Assembly: GCF_900105115.1 (NCBI RefSeq)
Contig: NZ_FNRV01000001.1
Coordinates: 6,389,501-6,453,500 of the forward strand
DNA length: 64,000 nucleotides
DNA from: Pseudomonas mohnii
Lineage (GTDB): Bacteria > Pseudomonadota > Gammaproteobacteria > Pseudomonadales > Pseudomonadaceae
Direction: 5' to 3'
The notes under the pieces were generated by a model. It did no database searches, was not told the origin of the DNA, and was given only the letters and a program-made list of their open reading frames with translations. The position numbers and the translations under genes were made by a program. Every line of letters starts with the position of its first letter. Position 1 is the first letter of the stretch. Positions 18,189 to 27,561 of this stretch are shown here, in pieces.

Positions 18189-18378
18189 TCTGGAAATAGG
18201 CGGTGTCTACCTCCCGCCCATCGCCCAGGCGCTGCTGCTGGGCCTGCCGATTTTCCTGGCGCTGGACTGGGTGCTGCGGCGCCTGGGCGTGCTGCGTTTC
18301 GTCTGGCATGAAGCGTTATTCGAGGGCGCGTTGTACGCCTGTGTGTGTGCGACGCTGATTTTGCTGATGGGAGCCTGA
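18178..18378 (+). CDS. DUF1656 small inner-membrane protein
   Basis: 66-aa protein with two predicted membrane helices (AQALLLGLPIFLALDWVL and ALFEGALYACVCATLILLM). The start is taken as TTG at 18178 (reading MPIDLEIGGVYLPP, the usual DUF1656 beginning), 9 bases after AAGGAG. It overlaps the FUSC gene by 11 bases and precedes the HlyD gene by 4 bases. DUF1656 proteins occur almost always between a FUSC transporter and its adaptor and probably are accessory subunits of the pump. Confidence 0.85.
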   Translation: MPIDLEIGGVYLPPIAQALLLGLPIFLALDWVLRRLGVLRFVWHEALFEGALYACVCATLILLMGA

Positions 18379-18382
18379 TGCC

Positions 18383-19342
18383 TTGAAGAAGATCCTTTCG
18401 CACCTGACGACCGTGGCCGTGGTCGTGCTGGCGTTCGTCCTTGGCTGGTTTGCCTGGGAGCATTACACCCGCGCCCCCTGGACCCGCGACGCCCGGGTGC
18501 GTGCCGATGTGGTGACCCTGTCCGCCGATGTTTCGGGGCGCATCGTCAGCCTCGGCGTGCAGGATAACCAGCACGTGGACAAAGGCCAGTTGTTGCTGGA
18601 GATCGATCCGGCGCGCTATTCCCTGGCGGTTGAACATGCCAGACGCTCCGTGGAGGTGGCGAAAGCGTCGCTGGGGCAGTCTGAAGCGACCATCGTCTCC
18701 AGCCAGGCGCTGTTACGCCAGCGCCAGAGCGAAGAGCGGCGCCGGCGCACACTTAAGGAACGCTCCGCCATCTCGGGCGAGGAATGGGAAAAATCCAACA
18801 CCGAAGTCTCGGTGGCCCAGGCTGATTTGCTGCGAAACCTGGCCAATCTGGGATTGGCCCAGGCCAACGTGCAACTGGCGATTGCGGCATTGACCCAGGC
18901 CGAACTGGATCTGCAGCGCACGCGCGTGGAATCGCCAGTCAGTGGCTACGTCACCAACCTGCTGACTCGCCAGGGAGACTATGCAACGGTGGGTGGTCCA
19001 CTGTTGGCGCTGGTGGACAGCGACAGCTTTTATGTCAGCGGCTACTTCGAAGAAACCAAGTTGCCGCGAATCGGCGAGGGCGACCGGGTCGACATTGAAT
19101 TGATGAGCGGCGAAAAATTCGGCGGCACGGTGCAAAGCATTGCCTTCGCCATTGCCGACCGGGAGAACCTGCCCGGTGGTCGGCTACTGGCCAACATCAA
19201 CCCCAGCTACACCTGGGTCAAGCTGGCGCAAAGGGTGCCGGTGCGGATCAGGATTGACGAGGGTTACGCCGGTAAAGACAAACTGCGAGCGGGAACCACG
19301 GCCACCGTCACCGTCGAGGAAAACCCCAAATCTCAAGACTAA
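18383..19342 (+). CDS. HlyD-family periplasmic adaptor of the FUSC pump
   Basis: 319-aa membrane fusion protein: one N-terminal membrane helix (VAVVVLAFVLGWFAW), a biotinyl-lipoyl half-motif (ADVSGRIVSLGVQDNQHVDKGQLLLEID), a coiled-coil hairpin (~75-170), the second lipoyl half (RVESPVSGYVTNL) and a beta-barrel domain. It resembles AaeA/EmrA adaptors that connect the inner-membrane transporter to a TolC-like channel. The start is TTG at 18383 with GGGAG about 9 bases upstream; no ATG is available near the family start. It is the last gene of the FUSC/DUF1656/HlyD unit. Confidence 0.87.
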   Translation: MKKILSHLTTVAVVVLAFVLGWFAWEHYTRAPWTRDARVRADVVTLSADVSGRIVSLGVQDNQHVDKGQLLLEIDPARYSLAVEHARRSVEVAKASLGQSEATIVSSQALLRQRQSEERRRRTLKERSAISGEEWEKSNTEVSVAQADLLRNLANLGLAQANVQLAIAALTQAELDLQRTRVESPVSGYVTNLLTRQGDYATVGGPLLALVDSDSFYVSGYFEETKLPRIGEGDRVDIELMSGEKFGGTVQSIAFAIADRENLPGGRLLANINPSYTWVKLAQRVPVRIRIDEGYAGKDKLRAGTTATVTVEENPKSQD

Positions 19343-19430
19343 CGCTGCCCTTGCGAACCCCACTGGACCCCGTGGGGCAGGCGCTTGCAGGTGGCGCGTT
19401 ATCGGCGTTTCCCGGGAGTGCCTGAAAAGC

Positions 19431-19466
19431 AAAAAAAAGCCCCGCGACCGAATGAGACGCAGGGCA
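19431..19466 (-). terminator. Rho-independent terminator of mexEF-oprN
   Basis: Read on the minus strand: GCCCTGCG, an 11-base loop, CGCGGGGC, then eight T. It lies about 50 bases past the oprN-like stop and would end the mexEF-oprN transcript. Confidence 0.85.
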
Positions 19467-19512
19467 AAGGAATTGGTTGGTTGCGGCCAACCAAAGGAGC
19501 GCTTGAAAAAGT

Positions 19513-20934
19513 TTAGTTGCTGGCGACCGTTTCCGGCTGCCAGCCACCGCCGAGCGCCTTGTAGATCGCGACGATGCCGCGATACAGGTCGACTTCGGCC
19601 TGGGCCTGGGTGTCTTCGGCCGCCAGGCGCTCACGCTGGGCATCGAGCAACACCAGGAAATCGGCGGTGCCTTCGCGGTAGCGGATCTCGGCGAGGTCGG
19701 CAGCGGAGCGGCTCGATTCGCTCTGGCGAATCAGCGAGATCAACCGTTGTTGGCGTTTGCCGTAGTCGCTGAAGGCGTTTTCCGATTCTTCCAGGGCCAG
19801 CAAGACTTGCTGCTCGTAGCTCGCCAAGGCGCCTTCCGCGTCGGCGTCGGCACCGCGCAAGCGAGCCTTGACGCTGCCCAGATCGAACGCTGCCCAGGTG
19901 ATGCTCGGGCCAAGCGCCCAGGCGTTGGCTGCCGAGGAACCGATCTGCGAACCCCGTCCGGCGGTGAAGCCAAGGAAGCCGCTGAGGCTGACCTGCGGGA
20001 ACAGATCAGCCTTGGCCACGCCGATGCGCGCCGTGGCCGAGGCCAGTTTGCGTTCGGCGCTACGAATGTCCGGGCGACGTTGCAGCAGTTCACCCGGATC
20101 ACCAATGGGCAACGCCTTGGCAATGGCCGGCAAGTTTTTCGGGCTCAAGTCGACGCTCAACTTGTCCGGGCGTTGACCGAGCAGGGTAGCAATGCGGTTT
20201 TTCTGCCGAACCTGTTCGGCCTGCAATTGCGGCACGCTGGCTTCGACCGACGCCAGTCGAGCATCGGCGCGTTCCACGTCGAGTTGATCGCCGACGCCGG
20301 CATCACGCAGGCTGATGGTGATCTTGCGCGACTCCTGCTGGTTCTCCAGGTTGGCCAGGGCGATTTTCTCCCGCAGTTGCGCGCCGCGCAGTTGGCCGTA
20401 GGAGTCCACCAGTTCGGCAATCATCGTGACTTGCAGTTGATACAGATCGGCCTCGACCGCTTGTTGCTCGGCGTTGGCCGATTCCAGGTTGCGCTGGATG
20501 CGGCCAAACAGGTCGATCTCCCAGGCCATGTCCAGGCCCAGGTCATAGCGTTCGCTGTTGACCCGGTCGGTGGTCTGGCCGGGAATCTGGCCCTTGGCCA
20601 GGTCACTGCTGACCCGGCTGGTAATGGTCGGCATGGCGTCATTGCTGACGTCATCGCGTATCGCCCGCGCCGCTTTCCAGCGGGCGAAGGCGACGCGCAA
20701 GTCGCGGTTGCCCTTCAGGGACTCGGTCACCAACTGGTTGAGGGTCGGGTCCTCGAATTGCTGCCACCAGATGCCTTCGAAACGGGAGCGGTCGAAGTTC
20801 TTCTGACCGGCCGCGCCATCGGTGGCGGTGGTGATATGGGCCGCCTCAGTGGCCGGGGTCTTGTAGTCCGGGCCCACGGCACAGGCGCTCAGCGCCAGTA
20901 CCAGGAGACTCGGCAGGAAGGCTTTCAAACTCAT
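19513..20934 (-). CDS. oprN: Outer-membrane factor of the MexEF pump (OprN-type)
   Basis: 473-aa outer-membrane efflux channel of the OprM/NodT family. It has a lipoprotein signal (LLVLALSAC, Cys18 as lipidated residue) followed by VGPDYKTP, and the duplicated family repeat (NLESANAEQQAVEADLYQLQVTMIAELVDSYGQLRG; LASATARIGVAKADLFPQVSLSG). It forms a trimeric tunnel for drugs exported by MexE-MexF. Its ATG overlaps the mexF stop by four bases (ATGA). The symbol is given by operon position and similarity in pattern to MexEF-OprN. Confidence 0.87.
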   Translation of the reverse strand: MSLKAFLPSLLVLALSACAVGPDYKTPATEAAHITTATDGAAGQKNFDRSRFEGIWWQQFEDPTLNQLVTESLKGNRDLRVAFARWKAARAIRDDVSNDAMPTITSRVSSDLAKGQIPGQTTDRVNSERYDLGLDMAWEIDLFGRIQRNLESANAEQQAVEADLYQLQVTMIAELVDSYGQLRGAQLREKIALANLENQQESRKITISLRDAGVGDQLDVERADARLASVEASVPQLQAEQVRQKNRIATLLGQRPDKLSVDLSPKNLPAIAKALPIGDPGELLQRRPDIRSAERKLASATARIGVAKADLFPQVSLSGFLGFTAGRGSQIGSSAANAWALGPSITWAAFDLGSVKARLRGADADAEGALASYEQQVLLALEESENAFSDYGKRQQRLISLIRQSESSRSAADLAEIRYREGTADFLVLLDAQRERLAAEDTQAQAEVDLYRGIVAIYKALGGGWQPETVASN

Positions 20935-23900
20935 GAATGCGACTCCAGCGGCTTTTCCAGTTTCAGCGCCTTGGCGGCTTTTCGTGCCTCACCGCGCTCG
21001 ACAAAGTTGCGAATCAGTACGTAGAACACCGGCGTCAGCAACAGACCGAAGAAGGTCACCCCGAGCATCCCGGAGAACACCGCCACACCCATGGCGTGAC
21101 GCATTTCGGCACCGGCACCGCTGGAGAACACCAGTGGCACCACACCCATGATGAACGCGAAGGAGGTCATCAGGATCGGCCGCAGACGCAGGCGGCAGGC
21201 TTCCAGTACCGCGGCCAGCGGGTTGAGACCTTCCAGCTGTTTATCCTTGGCGAACTCGACGATCAGGATCGCGTTCTTACAGGCCAGACCCACCAGTACG
21301 ATCAGGCCGATCTGGGTGAAGATGTTGTTGTCGCCACCGGACACAATCACCCCGGTGATGGCCGACAGCAGGGTCATCGGTACGATCAGGATCACCGCCA
21401 GTGGCAGGCTCCAGCTTTCGTACTGCGCCGCGAGCACCAGGAACGCCAGCAGTACGCAGAGCGGGAACACGAACAGCGCGGTGTTGCCGGACAGAATCTG
21501 CTGGTAGGTCAGGTCGGTCCATTCGTAGGTCATGCCGTTCGGAAGTTCTTCCTTGAGCAGTTTCTCGATGGCTTTTTCGGCCTGGCCGGAGCTGTAGCCG
21601 GGGGCAGCGGCACCGTTGATTTCAGCGGTGATGAAGCCGTTGTAGTGCATCACGCGGTCCGGGCCCGAGGTGTCGCTGACCTTGATGAAGGTCGCCAGCG
21701 GGATCATCTCGCCTTTGTTGTTGCGTACTTTCAGCTGACCGATCTGGTCCGGTTCAAGACGGAACTGCTGCTCTGCCTGAACGTTGACCTGATAGGTGCG
21801 ACCAAAGCGGTTGAAGTCGTTGGCATACAGCGAACCCAGGTAGATCTGCAGGGTGTCGAAGATGTCGCTGACGGCCACGCCGTGGGTCTTGGCTTTTTCC
21901 CGGTCGATGGCGGCATCGACCTGCGGCACGTTCACGGTGTAGCTGGTGAACAGGTTGGCCAGTTCCGGAACGCTGTGGCTCTTGGCAATGATGTTCATGG
22001 TTTGCTTATACAGCTCGTCGTAGCCCAGGTTGCCCCGGTCTTCGATTTGCAGGCGGAAACCACCGATCGTGCCCAGGCCCTGTACCGGCGGCGGCGGGAA
22101 GATCGCAATGTAGGCACCCTGGATGTCGGCGAACTTGGCGTTCAGCGCGGCCGCAATGGCACCCGCCGATTCGCTTGGGTCCTTGCGCTCGTCAAACGGC
22201 TTGAGCGGGGTGAACACGATGCCGGCGTTGGGGCTGTTGGTGAAACCGTTGATCGACAGGCCAGGGAAGGCTACCGAGTTGGCGACGCCAGGTTGCTTGA
22301 GGGCAATCTCGGACATCTGCTGGATCACTTCATCGGTGCGATCCAGGCTTGCAGCGTCCGGCAGCTGGGCAAACGCCACCAGGTATTGCTTGTCCTGCGC
22401 CGGGACGAAACCGGTCGGGGTGCTGGAGAAACCGAAGAACGTCAGGACCATCAGGCCCGCGTACAGCAACAGGGCGATGCCGCTGCTGCGGATCACACGG
22501 CCAACGGTGCCGACATAGCCATGGCTGGCCTTTTCAAAGAAACGGTTGAAGGGACGGAACAGCCAGCCACCGAATACCTTGTCCAGGAGTTTGGAGAAGC
22601 GGTCTTTCGGCGCATCATGGCCTTTCAACAGGACCGCAGCCAGGGCGGGCGACAGGGTCAGGGAGTTGAAGGCCGAGATCACCGTGGAAATCGCGATGGT
22701 CAGGGCGAACTGCTTGTAGAACTGGCCAGTTAACCCGGAAATGAAGGCCGCCGGGATAAACACCGCACACAGCACCAGTGCCGTGGCGATGATTGGTCCG
22801 GTCACTTCACGCATGGCACGCTTGGTCGCTTCGACCGGATTGAGGCCCAGTTCGATGTTGCGTTCGACGTTCTCCACCACCACGATCGCGTCGTCCACCA
22901 CGATACCGATTGCCAGTACCAGGCCGAACAATGACAGGGCGTTCAACGAAAAGCCGAACAAGTGCATCACGGCAAACGTACCGATCAGCGACACCGGCAC
23001 CGCCACCAACGGAATGATCGAGGCGCGCCAGGTTTGCAGGAACAGGATCACCACCAGCACCACGAGGATCAGCGCTTCGAAGAGGGTGTGAACCACCGCC
23101 TCGATGGAGCCGCGCACGAAGATCGTCGGGTCATAGACGATGCTGAAATCCATGCCTTCGGGGAAGCTCTTCTTCAGCTCCGCCATCTTGTCGCGTACTT
23201 CGTTGGAGATCTCGATGGCGTTGGAGCCTGGACGCTGGAAGATCGGGATCGCTACCGCCGGCTGGTTGTTGAGTTGCGAACGCAGGGCGTACTGACTGGA
23301 GCCCAGCTCGACGCGCGCAATGTCTTTCAGGCGCGTGATTTCACCGTTGTCGCCGGAGCGAATGATGATGTTCTCGAACTCTTCTTCGGACACCAGGCGA
23401 CCCTGGGTGTTGACCGACAGCTGGAACGCGGTGGCGTTCGGTGCAGGCGGCGCACCCAGTGCACCGGCGGCGACCTGACGGTTCTGTTCGCGGATCGCAG
23501 TGACCACGTCGGTTGCGGTCAGGTTGCGCGAGGCGGTCTTGTTCGGATCGAGCCAGACCCGCAGCGAGTAATCGCCCATGCCGAACAATTGCACATCACC
23601 GACACCGCCCAGGCGCGCCAGCTCATCCTTGATGTTGAGCAAGGCGTAGTTGGACAGGTACAGCATGTCGTAGCGTTTGTCCGGCGAGGTCAAGTGCACG
23701 ACCATGGTCAGGTCGGGCGACGCCTTGTCCACGGTGATACCGATGCGCGTCACTTCTTCGGGAAGTTTGGGCTCGGTCCGGGTCACACGGTTCTGGACCT
23801 GCACCTGCGCGTTGTCCAGGTCGGTACCCAGGGCGAAGGTGATGGTCAGGGTGATCTTGCCGTCGGCGGTCGACTGCGAGGACATGTACAGCATGTTCTC

Positions 23901-24122
23901 GACGCCGGTGATGGCTTGCTCCAGTGGAGCGGCCACGGTTTCACCGATGACTTTGGGGTTGGCACCGGGGAAGTTGGCGCGGACCACGACGGTCGGTGGC
24001 ACCACTTCCGGGTATTCGCTGATCGGCAGCTGGAACAGCGATATCGCGCCGGCGATCAGGATCAGCAGCGACAGCACCGCTGCGAAGATCGGCCGTGAAA
24101 TGAAGAATTGGGAAAAATTCAT
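20931..24122 (-). CDS. mexF: RND multidrug efflux transporter MexF
   Basis: 1063-aa HAE1-type RND pump, full length. It starts MNFSQFFISRPIFAAVLSLL and has 12 membrane segments in two halves, large periplasmic loops and the proton-relay helix LFGLVLAIGIVVDDAIVVVENVERN with the paired Asp residues. The second-half motif reads QIGLIVLVGLACKNAILIVEFAKD. MexF exports chloramphenicol, fluoroquinolones, trimethoprim and quorum-sensing precursors in P. aeruginosa. It lies 15 bases after mexE and overlaps oprN, so it is within one operon; expression is expected to depend on MexT. Confidence 0.92.
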   Translation of the reverse strand: MNFSQFFISRPIFAAVLSLLILIAGAISLFQLPISEYPEVVPPTVVVRANFPGANPKVIGETVAAPLEQAITGVENMLYMSSQSTADGKITLTITFALGTDLDNAQVQVQNRVTRTEPKLPEEVTRIGITVDKASPDLTMVVHLTSPDKRYDMLYLSNYALLNIKDELARLGGVGDVQLFGMGDYSLRVWLDPNKTASRNLTATDVVTAIREQNRQVAAGALGAPPAPNATAFQLSVNTQGRLVSEEEFENIIIRSGDNGEITRLKDIARVELGSSQYALRSQLNNQPAVAIPIFQRPGSNAIEISNEVRDKMAELKKSFPEGMDFSIVYDPTIFVRGSIEAVVHTLFEALILVVLVVILFLQTWRASIIPLVAVPVSLIGTFAVMHLFGFSLNALSLFGLVLAIGIVVDDAIVVVENVERNIELGLNPVEATKRAMREVTGPIIATALVLCAVFIPAAFISGLTGQFYKQFALTIAISTVISAFNSLTLSPALAAVLLKGHDAPKDRFSKLLDKVFGGWLFRPFNRFFEKASHGYVGTVGRVIRSSGIALLLYAGLMVLTFFGFSSTPTGFVPAQDKQYLVAFAQLPDAASLDRTDEVIQQMSEIALKQPGVANSVAFPGLSINGFTNSPNAGIVFTPLKPFDERKDPSESAGAIAAALNAKFADIQGAYIAIFPPPPVQGLGTIGGFRLQIEDRGNLGYDELYKQTMNIIAKSHSVPELANLFTSYTVNVPQVDAAIDREKAKTHGVAVSDIFDTLQIYLGSLYANDFNRFGRTYQVNVQAEQQFRLEPDQIGQLKVRNNKGEMIPLATFIKVSDTSGPDRVMHYNGFITAEINGAAAPGYSSGQAEKAIEKLLKEELPNGMTYEWTDLTYQQILSGNTALFVFPLCVLLAFLVLAAQYESWSLPLAVILIVPMTLLSAITGVIVSGGDNNIFTQIGLIVLVGLACKNAILIVEFAKDKQLEGLNPLAAVLEACRLRLRPILMTSFAFIMGVVPLVFSSGAGAEMRHAMGVAVFSGMLGVTFFGLLLTPVFYVLIRNFVERGEARKAAKALKLEKPLESHS

Positions 24123-24137
24123 CGGAGTCGTTATCCC

Positions 24138-25391
24138 TTAACCGCGTGGAGTCGCAGCAGCCAGCTTCACAGCCGTACCCGGCGCGACCTTGACAGGTGC
24201 GACTTGGGGCAGGTTGCTGGCTTCCAGCGCTTGACGTTGTTGTGCCAGGGCCGCGAGGGTTTGCTCGCTGGCCATCGGGATCACTTCAGGGGTGACTGGC
24301 GAGCCGGGACGTACCCGTTGCAGACCCTTGACGATGATGGTGTCGTCCTTGTTCAAACCGTTGCGCACGATGCGCAAGCCTTCGATTTTCGGGCCCAGCT
24401 CGACCGCGCGGTAGGCGGTTTTATTGTCGGCATCCATCACCAGCACGAACTTCTTGCCCAGGTCAGTGCCGACGGCTTCATCGTTGATCAGCATGGCGTT
24501 GTAGGTGCCGCTGCCGACCAGTTTCAGGCGCGCATAGAGGCCCGGGGTGTAGCTGCCGTCGCTGTTGTCGAAGACGGCGCGACCACGGATGGTGCCGGTT
24601 TTCGGGTTGACCTGGTTGTCGACGAAGTTCATCTGGCCCAGGTGCGGGTTGCCGTCTTCGTTGGACAGGCCCATGTAAACCGGGGTGGCGGCGCCACGTT
24701 TGCCCTGGCGGGCGAGCTGGGTGTACTTGAGGAACACACGCTCGTCAGCGTCGAAGTAGGCGTAGACCTTGTCGGTGGAAACCACGCTGGTCAGCGCGGT
24801 GGTATCGGCGGTCACCAGGTTGCCGGCGGTGATTTCCGCGCGGCTGACGCGACCGCTGATGGGCGCGGTGACGCGGGTGAAACTCAGGTTCAGTTTGGCC
24901 AGGTCCAGTTGCGCCTGAAGCGCGCCGACGGCGGCGCGGGATTCTTGAGCGGCGCTGGTACGCGAATCGGCCAGTTCAGCGGAGATGGCATTGCTGGTGC
25001 GCAGGCGTTCACCGCGCTGGGCTTCGTTTTCGCTGCGGGTGGCGTTGGCGCGAGCCTGGGCGACCAGGGCTTCGAGGCGGCGGACCTCGGCCTGGAACGG
25101 ACGGGGATCGATCTGGAACAGCAGGTCGCCTTTCTTGACCAGGGCGCCCTCGGTAAAGGCCACGTCATCGATCTGGCCGGAGACCCGTGGACGAATTTCT
25201 ACGGTTTCCGGGGCTTCAAGGCGCCCGGTGAATTCGTCCCACTCGTTGACCGGTTGCTCCAGCACCTTGGCCACGCTGACCTTGGCCGCCGGCATCGTGG
25301 CCGCGGTTTGTGGAGCTTTGCCGCAGGCGCTCATCACCACTACGGCCAACACGGCCAACGGGAAGCGCAAATGTTTGAGTGATTGTTCCAT
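24138..25391 (-). CDS. mexE: RND periplasmic adaptor MexE
   Basis: 417-aa membrane fusion lipoprotein. The signal peptide ends at VVVMSAC (Cys23). It is followed by the beta-barrel/lipoyl segments (TVEIRPRVSGQIDDVAFTEGALVKKGDLLFQIDPRPF; RVTAPISGRVSRAEI), a coiled-coil hairpin with ANATRSENEAQRGERL, and the C-terminal membrane-proximal domain (VKGLQRVRPGSPVTPEVI). It bridges MexF and OprN. The ATG at 25391 is preferred to an in-frame start five codons earlier because it gives a compact lipoprotein signal. First gene of the mexEF-oprN operon, preceded by a 541-bp gap holding a MexT-box-like sequence. Confidence 0.9.
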   Translation of the reverse strand: MEQSLKHLRFPLAVLAVVVMSACGKAPQTAATMPAAKVSVAKVLEQPVNEWDEFTGRLEAPETVEIRPRVSGQIDDVAFTEGALVKKGDLLFQIDPRPFQAEVRRLEALVAQARANATRSENEAQRGERLRTSNAISAELADSRTSAAQESRAAVGALQAQLDLAKLNLSFTRVTAPISGRVSRAEITAGNLVTADTTALTSVVSTDKVYAYFDADERVFLKYTQLARQGKRGAATPVYMGLSNEDGNPHLGQMNFVDNQVNPKTGTIRGRAVFDNSDGSYTPGLYARLKLVGSGTYNAMLINDEAVGTDLGKKFVLVMDADNKTAYRAVELGPKIEGLRIVRNGLNKDDTIIVKGLQRVRPGSPVTPEVIPMASEQTLAALAQQRQALEASNLPQVAPVKVAPGTAVKLAAATPRG

Positions 25392-25932
25392 GGATGCATC
25401 CGCCAATGTATTGAGATTGGCGAATGATGCGCGGCAGGGTTGGAGCGGACGAATCGAACGGGGCGAAGATAACTATCATTCGGAATGATGGGAGAGGCCC
25501 GGCGAGCTCTCTAGCCTGCGCCTTATATCCAGACTGGATCAACCCGGTTGATGGCATTTGTGTGTTGCCGCCTACGCAATGGTCTGGTTGGCAACCTGGT
25601 CGCGACCATCGCTGGCTAGCAGCGATGGCGCTGAATGCCTTCACAAAGCACTCAAGCCAGACTGTCCGGATCCGCGAAGAACATTTTGACCAGGCTCTAG
25701 AACAATATTTTCAGGCAGAAAATTGTCAAATATGACACCAATATTGCCCCCCACTTTTACCCCCAAGTCGCTCGTGAGACACGAACGAAAACGGCGAGAG
25801 CTGGCAGAAGTCCATTAGGGTTCTAATGGTTACTGTTAACTCCACATTGGAGTCAGGGGCATCGCCAGTCGCTGTCAGCGCGTCCAGGAAATGCAGGGCG
25901 ATTCAACATTTGGCGTGTCCATGGCGCCTACC
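25392..25932 (-). promoter_or_regulatory. mexE upstream region (541 bp, no gene)
   Basis: Long intergenic region between mexE and the cupin/XRE regulator. It contains the MexT-box-like sequence at 25529-25552 and an AT-rich stretch around 25676-25745 near the regulator side. Short open frames here have no coding signature or recognisable product. Presumed to carry the mexEF-oprN promoter. Confidence 0.6.
25529..25552 (-). promoter_or_regulatory. Putative MexT box upstream of mexE
   Basis: Read on the minus strand it is ATCA-N5-GTTGAT-N4-TCTGG. The described MexT box is ATCA-N5-GTCGAT-N4-ACYAT. The first two blocks match 9 of 10; the third is poor. The core 25538-25552 is an inverted repeat, the LysR T-N11-A type of target. 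It lies about 140 bp upstream of the mexE start. Confidence 0.6.
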
Positions 25933-26514
25933 TTAGGAATGCTCTATCACCATCACCGCAGTAGTGTCCGCCTCGAGTGCTTCGAACACGTGAGGCACAT
26001 TCGCCAGGTAGCTGATGTAGTCGCCTGCGTTCAGCAACACAGGTCCGCTCGCCGGGCCAATACGGGCGCTGCCACTGCACAACACCACGTGCTCTACGGT
26101 TCCCGGTGGGTGAGGCTGAGACAGCCGAACTTCACCGGGCTGCACCTTGAGCCGGTAGATGTCGCGCTGTACTCCCGCCGGGCAATCGGCAAGCAGTGTC
26201 GCTGCGTAATTAGCAGTCTCGGCATAGGTGGTCATGCCCTCGTTGGCGCGAATCACCCGTAACGGCTGTTGGGGTTGCTCGAAGAACCGGGTGACTTGCA
26301 ACCCCATTGCCATCGCCAGCGACCACAAGGTTTCGATGCTGGGGTTACCGATTCCCGACTCTAATTGAGACAAGGTCGACTTTGCCACCCCGGCGCGCTT
26401 CGCCAACTCGGTCAAGGAAAGCCCGGCGGCCAAGCGTTCGCGTTTGATTGAAAGCGCCAGCAGATCGATTCGGCTCGGATGACTTTTTGGTAGGTCGTTC
26501 GTTATATCGGTCAT
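25933..26514 (-). CDS. XRE-family regulator with C-terminal cupin domain
   Basis: 193-aa regulator. The N-terminal helix-turn-helix (GLSLTELAKRAGVAKSTLSQLESGIGNPSIETLWSLA, ~30-70) is of the XRE/SinR type. The C-terminal ~80 residues form a cupin (GEVRLSQPHPPGTVEHVVLCSG, LNAGDYISYLANVPHVFEAL) that probably binds a small ligand. The class often represses a divergent transporter gene; here an EamA/DMT exporter starts 153 bp away on the other strand. The shared intergenic region has repeated GTTCATTATA words that could be its operator. It is not part of the mex system in P. aeruginosa and appears to be inserted between mexT and mexE. Confidence 0.87.
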   Translation of the reverse strand: MTDITNDLPKSHPSRIDLLALSIKRERLAAGLSLTELAKRAGVAKSTLSQLESGIGNPSIETLWSLAMAMGLQVTRFFEQPQQPLRVIRANEGMTTYAETANYAATLLADCPAGVQRDIYRLKVQPGEVRLSQPHPPGTVEHVVLCSGSARIGPASGPVLLNAGDYISYLANVPHVFEALEADTTAVMVIEHS

Positions 26515-26560
26515 TTGTTTTATAGATCATCCTTAAGTGGTTGACGCTCTTGGGTGTCCT

Positions 26561-26590
26561 GTTCATTATAGTGGTCATTAGTTCATTATA
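26561..26590. promoter_or_regulatory. Direct repeat, candidate operator in XRE/DMT divergent promoter
   Basis: GTTCATTATA occurs at 26561-26570 and again at 26581-26590, exactly 20 bp apart (two helical turns). A related GGTCATT-N-GTT word spans the intergenic block (GGTCATTT near 26509-26518 and GGTCATTA at 26573-26580). Candidate binding sites for the adjacent XRE regulator, by position and repetition only. Confidence 0.45.
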
Positions 26591-26667
26591 AAGTTCGTTT
26601 GCCGAACCAACCCCTGCGAACGGCGGCTTAGGTTACGGCAATGTCGACGGCAAGGAAGCAGTGAGTG

Positions 26668-27561
26668 ATGAAGTCGCAAACCCGTGGGACGCTCGAATTG
26701 ATTTCGGCCATGGTCATCTCCGGCACGGTGGGCTGGTTCGTCATCATGTCGGGGCAGGGCCCTGAGGCCGTGGTGTTCTGGCGTTGCTTGTTCGGCGCCA
26801 TGGCGATGCTGGTCACATGCCTGGTGCTTGGGGTGCTGCGCCGCTCCCTGATCACCGCCCGGCAGTTCATTCTGGTGTGCCTGGGCGGGGTGGCGCTGAT
26901 CCTTAACTGGGTGCTGCTATTCAGTGCCTACAAACATTCCTCTATCGCCATTGCCACGGTGGTCTACCACGTTCAGCCGTTCATGCTGGTCGGTCTGGGT
27001 GTGCTGTTTTTCGCTGAACGCCTCAGCGCCGCCAAGGTTGGCTGGCTGCTGTTGGCCTTCGCTGGGCTGATGTTGATCGTGTCCGCCAAGGGCAGTGGGC
27101 AGGCCACCGGCGCCGACTACGTGCTCGGCGTCTGCCTGGCCCTGGCTTCGGCCTTTTTCTACGCCGTGGCGGCGGCGATTACCAAGCGCCTCAAGGACTT
27201 GCCCGCGCACCTGATCGTGCTGATCCAGATGGTGGTAGGCGTGCTGGTCCTGGCCCCGTTCGTGGATTTCAGCAGGGTCGATACAGCCGAGGGCGCCTGG
27301 ACATATCTGATCATTATCGGCCTGGTCCATACCGGGCTCATGTCGACCCTGCTGTACAGCGCCATCCAGAAAATCCCCACGGCGTTGGTCGGCGCACTGT
27401 CGTTCATCTATCCGATCGTCGCCATTCTCGTCGACTGGGTTGCCTTCGCCCATCCGCTCAGCGCCCTGCAAGTGCTTGGCGCGAGCGCGATCCTGCTGGC
27501 GGCGGCGGGCATGAATTTTGGTTGGTCGCTGGGCCGCGCCCCGCGTCAGGAAGTGACCTAG
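26668..27561 (+). CDS. EamA/DMT-family inner-membrane exporter
   Basis: 297-aa transporter with ten predicted membrane helices in two EamA repeats (LISAMVISGTVGWFVIMSG; VVYHVQPFMLVGLGVLFFAERLSAAKVGWLLLAFAGLMLIV; then VLGVCLALASAFFYAVAAAITKRL to ALSFIYPIVAILVDWVAFAH). Members export amino acids, metabolites or drugs; the substrate is not visible. An AAGGAAG ribosome-binding site precedes the ATG at 26668; a GTG one codon earlier is also possible. Divergent from the cupin/XRE gene, which probably controls it. Confidence 0.87.
   Translation: MKSQTRGTLELISAMVISGTVGWFVIMSGQGPEAVVFWRCLFGAMAMLVTCLVLGVLRRSLITARQFILVCLGGVALILNWVLLFSAYKHSSIAIATVVYHVQPFMLVGLGVLFFAERLSAAKVGWLLLAFAGLMLIVSAKGSGQATGADYVLGVCLALASAFFYAVAAAITKRLKDLPAHLIVLIQMVVGVLVLAPFVDFSRVDTAEGAWTYLIIIGLVHTGLMSTLLYSAIQKIPTALVGALSFIYPIVAILVDWVAFAHPLSALQVLGASAILLAAAGMNFGWSLGRAPRQEVT

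Noticed and set aside
20937..22733. A 598-codon plus-strand frame opposite mexF
   Set aside because: Antisense shadow of mexF with no recognisable domain and no ribosome-binding site.
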